Below are positions 23,597 through 31,978 of a stretch of 48,345 bases of DNA, piece by piece. Source of the DNA: Catellatospora coxensis. Its GTDB lineage: Bacteria; Actinomycetota; Actinomycetes; Mycobacteriales; Micromonosporaceae. The DNA lies in the NCBI RefSeq assembly GCF_016862635.1, contig NZ_BONI01000073.1, forward strand, positions 1-48,345, read 5' to 3'. Under the pieces are notes generated by a model. It saw nothing but the letters and a program-made list of their open reading frames with translations, did not search any database and had not been told where the DNA came from. Both the position numbers and the translations under genes were made by a program. Position 1 is the first letter of the stretch. Every line of letters starts with the position of its first letter.

Positions 23597-24217
23597 ATGA
23601 GCAGGACCGGCACCGAGGGCAGGGTCGACGGGCGCACCGCCCGTGCCGAGCGCACCCGGGCCGCCATCGTGGACGCGCACCTCGCGCTCATCACGGAGGG
23701 TGACCTGCGGCCGACCGGGGAGCGCATCGCCGAGCGGGCCGGGGTCTCGCTGCGCGCCCTGTGGACCAACTTCTCCGACATGGAGACCCTGTTCGAGGCC
23801 AGCGGCGTGCGGGTGCTCGCCCGCCAGGACGCGGCCTACCAGCCCGTGGACCCGTCGCTGCCGCTGCACCGGCGGGTGGAGGAGTACTGCCGCCAGCGGG
23901 CCGAGCTGCTGCAGCTGATCGCGCCGATGGCGCGCGCCGCGGCGATGCGCGAGCCGGTCTCGGCGCAGCTGCGCCGCAACCGGCTCAAGCACATCCAGCG
24001 GGTACGCGACGAGGTGTCCGTGCTGTTCGCGCCCGAGCTGGAGATGGCCGGCCCGGGACGGGAGCAGCTGCTCGCCGCGCTGATCGCGTCCACCATGTGG
24101 CCGGCCTGGTCGATGCTGCTCGACGGGCTCGACCTGGACGTCGACGCGGCCCGCGGCGTCATGGTGCGCACCGTCACCGCGCTGCTGCTCACCGCGATGG
24201 CTTCGGGGATGGCATAA
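23597..24217 (+). CDS. TetR-family regulator of module 1
   Basis: A 206-residue one-component regulator. Residues about 20-65 form the TetR DNA-binding domain (ERTRAAIVDAHLALI helix 1, then GERIAERAGVSLRALWTNFSD as helix-turn-helix). The remaining 140 residues are the helical ligand-binding and dimer domain, with no family-specific motif I can name. ATG at 23597 follows GGCGGGAG. The proposed binding sites are the five 15-bp palindromes at 13415, 15992, 22462, 22569 and 23532; an acyl-CoA is the likely inducer by analogy with other TetR regulators of fatty-acid and steroid catabolism. The assignment of sites to this protein rests on position only. Confidence 0.87.
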   Translation: MSRTGTEGRVDGRTARAERTRAAIVDAHLALITEGDLRPTGERIAERAGVSLRALWTNFSDMETLFEASGVRVLARQDAAYQPVDPSLPLHRRVEEYCRQRAELLQLIAPMARAAAMREPVSAQLRRNRLKHIQRVRDEVSVLFAPELEMAGPGREQLLAALIASTMWPAWSMLLDGLDLDVDAARGVMVRTVTALLLTAMASGMA

Positions 24218-24260
24218 GCGGCACGATCCGCGTCTTTCCAAAGCCGTTACTTATAGGTAA

Positions 24261-24291
24261 CACTGTCGGCATGGTAAATGCATCGACAGTG
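24261..24291 (+). promoter_or_regulatory. Inverted repeat across the LAL start codon
   Basis: CACTGTCG (24261-24268) and CGACAGTG (24284-24291) are perfectly complementary, with the ATG at 24271 in the 15-base loop. Immediately upstream GTTACTTATAGGTAAC (24247-24262) is a second, imperfect palindrome over the -10 region. These may be an operator or an mRNA hairpin exposing the start codon. Confidence 0.45.
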
Positions 24292-27078
24292 CACATACCA
24301 AGGCTGCGCGGCCGTGACCGTGAGCAGCAGGCGATCGCCGAGCTTCAGGCGGGCGCGGCCGGCGGGCTCGGCGCGGCCCTGCTCCTGCACGGCGACCTGG
24401 GCGGCGGCAAGACCGCCCTGCTGCGCCATGCGGCGGCCACCGTCCCCGACGGGACCGTGCGCCTGTGGGCCACCGGCTTGGACGAGGAGTCCGACCTGCC
24501 GTACGCCGGGCTGCAGAGCCTGCTTCAGCCCGTAGTGGACCGGATCGCGGACCTGCCCGCCCACCAGGCGCGGGCGCTCACCCGCGCGCTGTCCGGCGAG
24601 GGCTGCGCCGCGGACGACCGCCTCGCCCTGTCCATGGCGGTGCTCACGCTGCTGGCCGCGCTCGGCCGGGACCACCCCGTGCTGTGCTGCGTCGACGACG
24701 CCGACGCGCTGGACCGGTCGTCGCTGGACGCCATCGCCTTCACCGCCCGCCGGATCCACGCGCACCGGGTCACGCTGCTGCTCACCTCCACCGCCGAACT
24801 CCCGCTCAACGGCGTGCCCCGCGTCGCGCTGCGCCCGCTGGACCCCGCCTCCGGCCGCGCCATGCTCGCCGACCTCCTGCACGAGTCCGGCCGCGGCGAC
24901 GACGGCGGTCCGCACCGGACATTCGCCGATTCCGGCATCCGGCCCCGCGTCGGCGACGACGTGCTGGCCGCGCTGGCCGCGCTAGGGGGCGGCAACCCGC
25001 GGGCGCTCACCGACCTGGCCGCCTCGCTCAGCGACAGCCAGCTCGCCGGGGAGGCCCCGCTGCCCACCCGGCTGCCCGCGGACAGCGCGCTGCTGCGCAC
25101 GTACCGGGCGCGGCTCGACCGGCTCGCGCCGGACACCCGCTGGCTGCTCCTGCTCGCCGCGGCCGACGAGGAGACCGACGCGGCGGGCCTGATGCGGGCC
25201 GCGCACAGCTCCGGGGTGGACATCGCCGCGCTGACTCCGGCCGAACGCGGCGGCCTGGTCCGGGTCAGCCGGGGCGGCATCGTGTTCCCGCAGCCCATCG
25301 CCCGCGCGCTGGCGTACGAGGAAGCTCCCCTGGCCCAGCGCCGCGCCGCGCACCTGCACCTGGCGCAGATCCTCGACGCCGACACCGAACGGCTGCGCCG
25401 CGCCGTGCACCTGGCCGCCGCCGCGCACGGCCCCGACGCCGAGCTGGCCGAGGAGCTGGAGGAGGCCGCGGCCGACGGCGGCTACTCGCGCGCCTCCACT
25501 GCCCTCGAACACGCCGCGTCGCTGACCACCGAACCCGGGGGAGCGGCCCACCGGCTCGTCACCGCCGCCCGGTACGCCTGGCAGTCCGGCAGCGCCGGCC
25601 GGGCCCGCAGCCTGCTGCGCCGTGCCCGCCCCGCGGCCCGGGACCGGGCGGTGTCCGCCGAGAGCGAGGTGCTGTCCGGCGAGATCGAGCTGCGTGCCGG
25701 GGCCACCGCGAACGCCGCCGAGTCGCTGCTGACCATCGCCGACCGGCTCGCCGGCACCGAACGCGAGCTGGCCGTGCTGGCGCTGATGCGGGCCGGGGAG
25801 GCCGTCTGCTTCTCCGGCGACTACCCCCGCTACGCCGAGGTGGCGAGCCGGGCCGCGGCGCTGCGCCGCCCCGACGACCCGCCGGAGCTGGAGGTGGTGT
25901 TCGAGCACATCGCCGGGTTCGGGTACACCTTCGGCGGTCGCCACCACCGCGCGATCGGCCCGCTGCGGCGCGTCGTCGAACTGGGCGAGGTCCTGGACAC
26001 CGCGGCCCCGCTGACCTGCGCCAGCGCCGCGGCGCTGCTGCTGGCCGACGACGTCGGCGCGCACCGGCTCGCCGCCCGCGCGGTCGAGGTCGCCCGGGAC
26101 AGCGGCGACGTGTCCGCGCTGCCGCTGGCCCTGGAGATGACCGCGTACGCCGAGTACTGGCTCGGCCGCTACGACGCCGCCGCGGCCACCAGCCTGCACG
26201 GGCTGCGCGCCGCGCGGGCCTGCGGGCAGGGCAACTACGCCGGGGACCACCAGGCGATGCTGGCCGTGCTGTGCGCCATCCGGGGCGACCGCGAGCAGGC
26301 CCTGCGGCACCTCCGCGAGATCGAGGTCGCGCCCGGCACCGGGCAGGTCAACCGCCCCAAGGCGCTCAGCCAGTGGGCCCTGGCGGTGCTCGACCTGATC
26401 GCGGGCCGTCCCGCCGACACGGTCGCCCGCATCGCCGCGATCGCCTGCCCGGTCACCGGCCGCGGCCACATCGTGGTGCAGGCGATGGCCACACCGTGGC
26501 TGGTCGAGGCGGCGGTCCGGGCCGACGACCGGGAGCAGGCCGTGGCGGCGCTGGCCGGGTTCGACCTGTGGGCGTCGTCCACGGGTGACCCGGTGCGCCG
26601 GGCCCTGTCGGCGCGCTGCCACGCGCTGCTCGCCCCGCGCGGCAGCGCCGAGGCCGAGGAGCACTTCCAGCAGGCGCTCGCCCTGCACCTGGCCGGGGAG
26701 GCCGATTTCGAGCAGGCCCGCACCGAGCTGCTGTACGGCCAGGAGCTGCGCCGCGCCCGCCGCCCCCGCGACGCCCGCGAGCACCTGCACCGCGCCCTGG
26801 AGACCTTCCTGCAGCTCGACGCCCCCGCCTGGGCCGACCAGGCCCGCGCCGAGCTGCGCGCGGCCGGCGAGGCCGTCGACGCCCCCGCCGTACGCGCCGC
26901 CGACGTCCTGACGGCCCAGCAACTCCAGATCGCCCGCCTCGTGTGCGACGGCGCCACGAACCGGGAGGTCGCCGCTCAGCTGTTCCTCAGCCCTCGCACC
27001 GTCGACCACCACATGCGCAACATCTTCGCGCGCCTCAACATCCGCTCCCGCATAGAACTCGCCAAAGCCCTGACCTGA
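24271..27078 (+). CDS. LAL-type (large ATP-binding LuxR) regulator
   Basis: A 935-residue transcription factor. An AAA/NACHT-like ATPase domain starts at once: Walker A GDLGGGKTAL at 41-50 and Walker B LCCVDDADALD near 137-147. The middle (about 400-870) is helical repeat, TPR-like. The last 55 residues are a LuxR helix-turn-helix: LTAQQLQIARLVCDGATNRE onward, with SPRTVDHHMRNIFARLNI. LAL proteins usually activate neighbouring catabolic or biosynthetic operons on ligand binding. Here it sits between the two halves of the catabolic island, so it may activate either. There is no Shine-Dalgarno sequence; a TAACAC/AACACT hexamer six to seven bases before the ATG suggests a leaderless mRNA. Confidence 0.9.
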   Translation: MVNASTVHIPRLRGRDREQQAIAELQAGAAGGLGAALLLHGDLGGGKTALLRHAAATVPDGTVRLWATGLDEESDLPYAGLQSLLQPVVDRIADLPAHQARALTRALSGEGCAADDRLALSMAVLTLLAALGRDHPVLCCVDDADALDRSSLDAIAFTARRIHAHRVTLLLTSTAELPLNGVPRVALRPLDPASGRAMLADLLHESGRGDDGGPHRTFADSGIRPRVGDDVLAALAALGGGNPRALTDLAASLSDSQLAGEAPLPTRLPADSALLRTYRARLDRLAPDTRWLLLLAAADEETDAAGLMRAAHSSGVDIAALTPAERGGLVRVSRGGIVFPQPIARALAYEEAPLAQRRAAHLHLAQILDADTERLRRAVHLAAAAHGPDAELAEELEEAAADGGYSRASTALEHAASLTTEPGGAAHRLVTAARYAWQSGSAGRARSLLRRARPAARDRAVSAESEVLSGEIELRAGATANAAESLLTIADRLAGTERELAVLALMRAGEAVCFSGDYPRYAEVASRAAALRRPDDPPELEVVFEHIAGFGYTFGGRHHRAIGPLRRVVELGEVLDTAAPLTCASAAALLLADDVGAHRLAARAVEVARDSGDVSALPLALEMTAYAEYWLGRYDAAAATSLHGLRAARACGQGNYAGDHQAMLAVLCAIRGDREQALRHLREIEVAPGTGQVNRPKALSQWALAVLDLIAGRPADTVARIAAIACPVTGRGHIVVQAMATPWLVEAAVRADDREQAVAALAGFDLWASSTGDPVRRALSARCHALLAPRGSAEAEEHFQQALALHLAGEADFEQARTELLYGQELRRARRPRDAREHLHRALETFLQLDAPAWADQARAELRAAGEAVDAPAVRAADVLTAQQLQIARLVCDGATNREVAAQLFLSPRTVDHHMRNIFARLNIRSRIELAKALT

Positions 27079-27085
27079 GCAAAGA

Positions 27086-27128
27086 AAGGGCACCTTCTTC
27101 AACGCTCCGCGTTGAAGAAGGTGCCCTT
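27086..27128 (+). repeat. GAAGGGCACCTTC hairpin repeat, copy 3
   Basis: Arms AAGGGCACCTTCTT/AAGAAGGTGCCCTT with inner CAACGC/GCGTTG and TCC loop, perfectly paired. It begins eight bases after the LAL stop, in plus polarity, and separates it from the convergent alcohol dehydrogenase gene. Confidence 0.88.
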
Positions 27129-27159
27129 ATTGACATCGTCCCTGCTTTGAGCAGTGGTT

Positions 27160-28311
27160 TCAGGGGAGGAGGATGACCGTACGCGCGCCCTCGCCGCGGG
27201 ACATGCGGGCGAAGGCGTCGGGGGACTCGTCCAGGGTGATCTGGTCGGTGATGAGGGCGGCCGGGTCGAGGCTGCCGTCCAGGACCTGGCGGGCCAGGTC
27301 GGGGACGTCGCGGTCGGGATCGGAGTTGCCGTACACCGACGAGCGCAGCGTGCGGGCGGAGTGGAAGATGTCGAGCGCGGCGAGGCTGACCATGTCGTCC
27401 TTCGCGCCCATGCCGACCACGGTCACCTGGCCGCCGCGCCGGGTGGCCCGCCACGCGGCCCGGATGGTCGCCGAGCGGCCCACGCACTCGAAGGAGTGGT
27501 CGGCCCCGCGGCGCTCGGTCAGGCCGCGGACCTGGGCGCTCAGGTCGTCACCCGATACCAGGAAATGGGTCGCCCCGGCGGACAGCGCGAGGTCGCGTTT
27601 GGCGTCGGAGACGTCCACGGCGATCAGCGGGTCGGCTCCGGCGGCGCGGGCGGCCATCACGGTGGACAGGCCGACACCGCCGAGTCCGATCACGACCGCC
27701 GATTCGCCGGCCCGGACCGCCGCGGTCCGGTGCACCGCGCCGACGCCGGTCAGCACCGCGCAGCCGAGCAGGGCGGCGGTGGCGAACGGCAGCTCGGCCG
27801 GCACCGGGATGACGGCGTGGTCGCCGACGACGACCTCCTCGGCGAGCGCGCCGAGCCCCAGCGTGACGTGCAGCGGCTCGCCGTCGGCGGTCGCGCCCCG
27901 GGCGGCCGTCGGCGCGCCGGCGGTCTCGCACAGCCAGGGCTGCCCGTTGCCGCAGAACCAGCACCTGCGGCAGGGCGGGGCCCAGTTCAGCACCACGTGG
28001 GCGCCGACGGCGACGCTCGCCTCCGGCCCGGCGGCGGTCACCACGCCTGCCGCCTCATGACCCAGCACCAGGGGGTACGGCGGCGCGAGCGTCCCGTTCA
28101 CCATCGACAGGTCGGAGTGGCAGACCCCGGCGGCGCGGATGTGCACCCGCACCTCCTTCGGGCCGGGTGCGGGGAGCAGGATCGGCTCGATCTCCAGCGG
28201 CGCGCCGGGGCCGCGCCAGAGCAGCGCGCGGACCGGCCGGTCGACGGCGGGCCCGGAGCCGGCCGCGGGGGCGGCGTTCGCGTCGGCAGCCGGCGGTGTC
28301 GGAGCGGTCAT
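27160..28311 (-). CDS. Zinc-dependent alcohol dehydrogenase (MDR family)
   Basis: A 383-residue medium-chain alcohol dehydrogenase, oxidising an alcohol to an aldehyde with NAD. Catalytic zinc ligands are C64 (GVCHSD), H85-E86 (GHEAAG) and C184 (LLGCAVLTG). The structural zinc site is complete with C114, C117, C120 and C128. The NAD motif is GLGGVG at 209-214. The first 25 residues are an Ala/Pro-rich extension. Its ATG overlaps the aldehyde dehydrogenase stop (ATGA), so the two are made together and probably hand the aldehyde on. Class resembles the actinobacterial AdhD/NDMA-linked enzymes; exact class not certain. Confidence 0.88.
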   Translation of the reverse strand: MTAPTPPAADANAAPAAGSGPAVDRPVRALLWRGPGAPLEIEPILLPAPGPKEVRVHIRAAGVCHSDLSMVNGTLAPPYPLVLGHEAAGVVTAAGPEASVAVGAHVVLNWAPPCRRCWFCGNGQPWLCETAGAPTAARGATADGEPLHVTLGLGALAEEVVVGDHAVIPVPAELPFATAALLGCAVLTGVGAVHRTAAVRAGESAVVIGLGGVGLSTVMAARAAGADPLIAVDVSDAKRDLALSAGATHFLVSGDDLSAQVRGLTERRGADHSFECVGRSATIRAAWRATRRGGQVTVVGMGAKDDMVSLAALDIFHSARTLRSSVYGNSDPDRDVPDLARQVLDGSLDPAALITDQITLDESPDAFARMSRGEGARTVILLP

Positions 28312-29768
28312 CGCTGGATCGCCTTCGTCTCGAGGAACTCGTCGAAGCCGTGCCGGCCGAGCTCACGGCCGATGCCGGACTGCTTGAACCCGCCGAACGG
28401 GGCCAGCGGATTGAATGCGCCGCCGTTCACGTCGACCGCGCCCGTACGCATCCGCCGCGCCACGGCCAGCGCCCGGTCCTCGTCCCCGGACCAGACCGCG
28501 CCGGCCAGGCCGTACCGGGAGTTGTTGGCGATGGCGACGGCCTCGTCGTCGGAGTCGAACGGGATCACCACCAGCACCGGCCCGAAGATCTCCTCCTGCG
28601 CGACGACGCTGTCGGGGTCCACGTCGGCCAGCACGGTCGCCGCCACGAAGTGCCCCCGGTCCGGCACGGGCGCGTCGAGCCCGCCCGCGATCAGGCGTGC
28701 GCCGCCGGCCAGGCCCTGCTCGATGTAGCCGCGTACCGTCGCACGCTGCGCGGCCGAGGCCAGCGGGCCGAGCCGGGTGCCCTCGTCGAACGGGTCGCCG
28801 AGGGTCTGCCCGGCGGCGGCCTCGGCGGCGATCGCCAGGGCCTCGTCGTACCGGGAGCGGTGCACGAGCATGCGGGTCCACGCGGTGCAGGTCTGGCCCG
28901 AGTTGAGGAACGCGTTGGCGACGCCGGTCTTCACCGCGCGGCGCAGGTCGGCGTCCTCCAGGATCACGTTGGCGGACTTGCCGCCCAGCTCCAGCGCGAC
29001 CCGCGCGATCCGGTCGGCGGCCAGGTGCGAGATGCGCGCGCCGACGGCGGTGGAGCCGGTGAACGACACGAGGTCCACGTCGGGGTGTGCCGCGATGGCC
29101 GCGCCGACCACCGAGCCGGGGCCGGTGACCAGGTTGGCCACGCCCGGCGGCAGCCCGGCCTCGTCGACCGCGTCGAACAGCAGGTATGCCACCAGCGGCG
29201 TCAGGTCGGCGGGCTTGAGCACCACCGTGCAGCCCGCGGCGAGCGCCCCGGCGACCTTCGCCATGATCTGGTGCAGCGGGTAGTTCCACGGGGTGATCGC
29301 GCCGACGACACCGACCGGCTCGCCGACGATCAGCGAGTTGCCGACGGTGTGCGTGCTCTCCGGCTGCCCGGCCAGCTCGACGTAGCTCTTCAGCACGGTC
29401 AGCGGCAGCCCGGCCTGGACCTTCGTGGCGATCTTCATGGGAGTGCCCAGCTCGCGGGCGACCGTGGTGGCGATGTCGCCCGCGCGGGCGGACAGCGCCG
29501 CGTGCAGCCGGTCGAGGTGCGCGGCGCGCTCGGCGGGGGCCAGCGCCGACCACGGGCCGAACACGGCCTTCGCGGCGGCCACGGCGCGGTCCACGTCCAC
29601 GGCGTCACCGGCGGGCACGTGCGCGATGAGCTGCTCGGTGGTCGGGTCCTCGACGGCGATCACGCCGGTGCCGTGCGGGGCGGTCCAGCTCCCGCCGATG
29701 TAGAGCTGGGTGCGGTCCGCGATCGGGGTGGTGCGCCCCGGATGCGTCGCCGCGGCTGCCAGGTCCAT
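28308..29768 (-). CDS. NAD(P)-dependent aldehyde dehydrogenase
   Basis: A 486-residue aldehyde dehydrogenase converting an aldehyde to the free acid. Catalytic residues are all present: N162 (PWNYP), E260 (ELGGKSAN) and C294 (NSGQTCTA); EEIFGPV and FGGFKQSG complete the family pattern. The ATG at 29768 has GGGAAGGGAC just upstream, better than the longer open frame. First gene of the ALDH-ADH operon on the minus strand. The 195-bp gap before it carries an operator-like site at 29961, so control by the adjacent TetR is likely. The acid formed would be the natural substrate of the acyl-CoA ligase at 34360. Confidence 0.9.
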   Translation of the reverse strand: MDLAAAATHPGRTTPIADRTQLYIGGSWTAPHGTGVIAVEDPTTEQLIAHVPAGDAVDVDRAVAAAKAVFGPWSALAPAERAAHLDRLHAALSARAGDIATTVARELGTPMKIATKVQAGLPLTVLKSYVELAGQPESTHTVGNSLIVGEPVGVVGAITPWNYPLHQIMAKVAGALAAGCTVVLKPADLTPLVAYLLFDAVDEAGLPPGVANLVTGPGSVVGAAIAAHPDVDLVSFTGSTAVGARISHLAADRIARVALELGGKSANVILEDADLRRAVKTGVANAFLNSGQTCTAWTRMLVHRSRYDEALAIAAEAAAGQTLGDPFDEGTRLGPLASAAQRATVRGYIEQGLAGGARLIAGGLDAPVPDRGHFVAATVLADVDPDSVVAQEEIFGPVLVVIPFDSDDEAVAIANNSRYGLAGAVWSGDEDRALAVARRMRTGAVDVNGGAFNPLAPFGGFKQSGIGRELGRHGFDEFLETKAIQR

Positions 29769-29960
29769 GCTGTCCCTTCCCATCAGGCGGCGTCGCCCGC
29801 GGCGCGGCACCGGACACCGTCCGCGCGGGGCGGGTGACGGCGTCGTCGTGGGCCGCCGGGCAGGGCCGGTCGGTCCGCACGGACCGTGGACCGCCTCAGG
29901 TGCGAGGCGGCCGCGTTCCGGTGGCCGCGTAGCGAGCGGCCGGCACGGGGCCGGGCCGCA

Positions 29961-29979
29961 AAACTAGCGCTGCAAGTTT
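29961..29979 (-). promoter_or_regulatory. Module 2 operator, site 1
   Basis: AAACTAGCGCTGCAAGTTT is an inverted repeat (AAACT/AGTTT with GC-GC inside). Read on the minus strand it ends in TAGTTT, a possible -10 element for the ALDH-ADH operon, as at site 2. It overlaps the last codons and stop of the tetR gene. Confidence 0.55.
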
Positions 29980-30650
29980 CGACTGTAGTACGAGTCGGGC
30001 CGCGGCTCCAGAGGCGGGAGCGGGCCGACCGTGGCCTCGTACTCCCGGGCCAGCCCGTCGACCAGCGCGTCCAGGCCGAGCGCGAACGCGCCCTCGTCGA
30101 CGCTGTGCTGGTGCTCGGCGAGGCGGTGGGCCTGGGACAGGTGCGGGTAGTGGGCGGCGTACAGCTCGGGGTCCTCGACGAAGCCGCGCGCGAACGAGCC
30201 GAGTGACGAGCCCGCGACCAGGTATCGCATCACCGCGCCGATGTGCGTGGCGCGGGCCGGCGGCCAGCCCGCCTTGACCAGGCCGCCGTACACGGCGTCG
30301 GCCATGTGCAGCGCGGCCGGCCGCCGCCCCGGGCCCTGGGCCAGGTACGGGACGATGTTCGGGTGCGCGGTCAGCGCGTCGCGGTAGGAGTGCCCCCACA
30401 GCCGCAGCGCGTCGCGCCAGTCGTGCGTGGTGAAGAACGACACGTCCACGCCCGCGATCACCGCGTCGGCGACCGCGTCCAGGATCGCGTCCTTGGTGGG
30501 GAAGTGGTTGTACAGCGACGGCCCGCGTACGCCCAGCTCGGCGGCCAGCCGCCGGGTGGAGAAGGCGGCCAGGCCGTCGGCGTCGATCATCGCGGCGGCG
30601 GTCTCCACGATGCGCTGCCGGCTCAACAGGGCCTGGCTGGGCCGGGGCAT
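29964..30650 (-). CDS. TetR-family regulator of module 2
   Basis: A 228-residue regulator. Residues 10-55 hold the DNA-binding domain: RIVETAAAMIDADG, then RRLAAELGVRGPSLYNHFPTK, the classic recognition-helix region. The C-terminal domain resembles the TetR_C class of short-chain-ligand regulators but I cannot name a ligand. ATG at 30650 follows GAAGGAGA at six bases. The gene is divergent from the acyl-CoA dehydrogenase operon at 30738 and followed by the ALDH-ADH operon; related 19-bp palindromes lie on both sides. It is therefore the best candidate regulator of both. Confidence 0.88.
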   Translation of the reverse strand: MPRPSQALLSRQRIVETAAAMIDADGLAAFSTRRLAAELGVRGPSLYNHFPTKDAILDAVADAVIAGVDVSFFTTHDWRDALRLWGHSYRDALTAHPNIVPYLAQGPGRRPAALHMADAVYGGLVKAGWPPARATHIGAVMRYLVAGSSLGSFARGFVEDPELYAAHYPHLSQAHRLAEHQHSVDEGAFALGLDALVDGLAREYEATVGPLPPLEPRPDSYYSRNLQR

Positions 30651-30701
30651 GTGCGGGTCTCCTTCGCTCGGTGCTGCCGGAAACTCTGCCACAGCGAGGT
30701 C

Positions 30702-30731
30702 TGGACGAGATAAAACTTTCACCGCTAGTTT
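30702..30731 (+). promoter_or_regulatory. Promoter of module 2 beta-oxidation operon with operator site 2
   Basis: TGGACG (30702-30707), 18 bases, then TAGTTT (30726-30731). The -10 hexamer is the right end of AAACTTTCACCGCTAGTTT (30713-30731), which shares AAACT-N9-AGTTT with site 1. The GTG start lies six bases after the -10, so the mRNA should be leaderless. Confidence 0.65.
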
Positions 30732-30737
30732 AAAGCG

Positions 30738-31886
30738 GTGGACATGACACTGTCGCCGGAACACGCCGCGGTCCGCCGCCTCGCCGCCGAGTTCGTCGAT
30801 CGCGAGGTCGTGCCGCACGCGGCCGAGTGGGACCGGCGCGAGAGCGTCGAGCGCACCGTGGTCAAGCAGCTCGGCGAGCTGGGCTTCCTCGGCCTGACCG
30901 TCGCCGAGGAGCACGGCGGCAGCGGCGGCGACCACCTGGCGTACTGCCTGGTCCTGGAGGAGCTGGGCCGCGGTGACTCGTCGGTGCGCGGGCTGGTGTC
31001 GGTGTCGCTGGGGCTGGTCGCGAAGAGCATCGCGCGGCACGGCACCGCCGCGCAGCGGGAGCGGTGGCTGCCCGGCCTGTGCGGCGGGGACCTGCTGGGC
31101 TGCTTCGCGCTGACCGAGCCGGGCACCGGGTCCGACGCGGCGTCGCTGACGACGCGGGCGGTCCGCGACGGCGAGGACTGGGTGCTCACTGGCTCGAAGA
31201 TCTTCATCACCAACGGGACCTGGGCCGATGTCGCGCTGGTCTTCGCCCGTACGGGCGGGGACGGGCCGCGGGGCATCAGCGCGTTCCTGGTGCCGGCGGA
31301 CACGCCGGGGCTGACCCGGCGGGAGATCCACGGCAAGCTCGGGCTGCGCGGGCAGCCGACGGCGGAGCTCGTGTTCGACGGGGTGCGGGTGCCGGCCGAC
31401 GCGCTGCTCGGCGAGGAGGGGCGCGGGTTCCATCTCGCCATGTCCACGCTGGACAAGGGGCGGATGTCGGTCGCGGCGGGGTGTGTGGGCATCGCGCAGG
31501 GGTGCCTGGACGCGGCCGTCGAGTATGCGAAGACCCGCACCCAGTTCGGCAAGCCGATCGCGGCGTACCAGCTGGTCCAGCAGTTGATCTCGGATGTCGC
31601 GGTGGACACCGCGGCGGCCCGGCTGCTGGTGTGGCGGGTCGCCGACCTGATCGACCGCGGGTTGCCGTACGCGACCGAGGCGTCGATGGCGAAGCTGTTC
31701 GCCAGCGAGGCGGCCGTGCGCGCCGCGAACAAGGCGCTGCAGGTGTTCGGCGGGTACGGCTACGTCGACGAGTACCCGGTCGGCAAGTACCTGCGCGACG
31801 CCCGTGTCACCACCCTCTACGAGGGCACCAGCCAGATCCAGCAGTTGTTGATCGGCCGCGCCCTCACCGGCGTGAACGCGTTCTGA
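30738..31886 (+). CDS. Acyl-CoA dehydrogenase (homomeric type)
   Basis: A 382-residue acyl-CoA dehydrogenase with the complete family pattern: CFALTEPGTGSDAASL, FITNGTWADVALVF, RTQFGKPIAAYQLVQQ and VFGGYGYVDEYPV. The catalytic Glu is E362 in TLYEGTSQIQQLLIGR, the position used by short/branched-chain enzymes that work as homotetramers. It would make a 2-enoyl-CoA. The leaderless GTG start (GTG GAC ATG) is fixed by the promoter six bases upstream. First gene of a five-gene operon, with a hairpin repeat between it and fabG that might reduce read-through. Confidence 0.9.
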   Translation: MDMTLSPEHAAVRRLAAEFVDREVVPHAAEWDRRESVERTVVKQLGELGFLGLTVAEEHGGSGGDHLAYCLVLEELGRGDSSVRGLVSVSLGLVAKSIARHGTAAQRERWLPGLCGGDLLGCFALTEPGTGSDAASLTTRAVRDGEDWVLTGSKIFITNGTWADVALVFARTGGDGPRGISAFLVPADTPGLTRREIHGKLGLRGQPTAELVFDGVRVPADALLGEEGRGFHLAMSTLDKGRMSVAAGCVGIAQGCLDAAVEYAKTRTQFGKPIAAYQLVQQLISDVAVDTAAARLLVWRVADLIDRGLPYATEASMAKLFASEAAVRAANKALQVFGGYGYVDEYPVGKYLRDARVTTLYEGTSQIQQLLIGRALTGVNAF

Positions 31887-31916
31887 AAGTCCAGCTCAGA
31901 CAGGTTGAGGCGTTAA

Positions 31917-31960
31917 GAAGGGCACCTTCCCCTACGTATGGCGATGTGAAGGTGCCCTTC
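31917..31960 (-). repeat. GAAGGGCACCTTC hairpin repeat, copy 4 (reversed, inner stem decayed)
   Basis: Outer arms GAAGGGCACCTTC/GAAGGTGCCCTTC are perfect, but the inner left half (CCTACGTATG) no longer pairs with GCGATGT. Its polarity is that of minus-strand copies although both flanking genes are on the plus strand. It ends seven bases before the fabG Shine-Dalgarno sequence, so it may act as a partial terminator or as a 5' cap structure for a processed fabG mRNA. Confidence 0.85.
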
Positions 31961-31978
31961 CTTTCCAAGGAGGGGTTT

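Noticed and set aside
23761-24270. Upstream extension of the LAL reading frame
   Set aside because: It overlaps the tetR gene out of frame; the ATG at 24271 is followed at once by the Walker A region at the normal distance.
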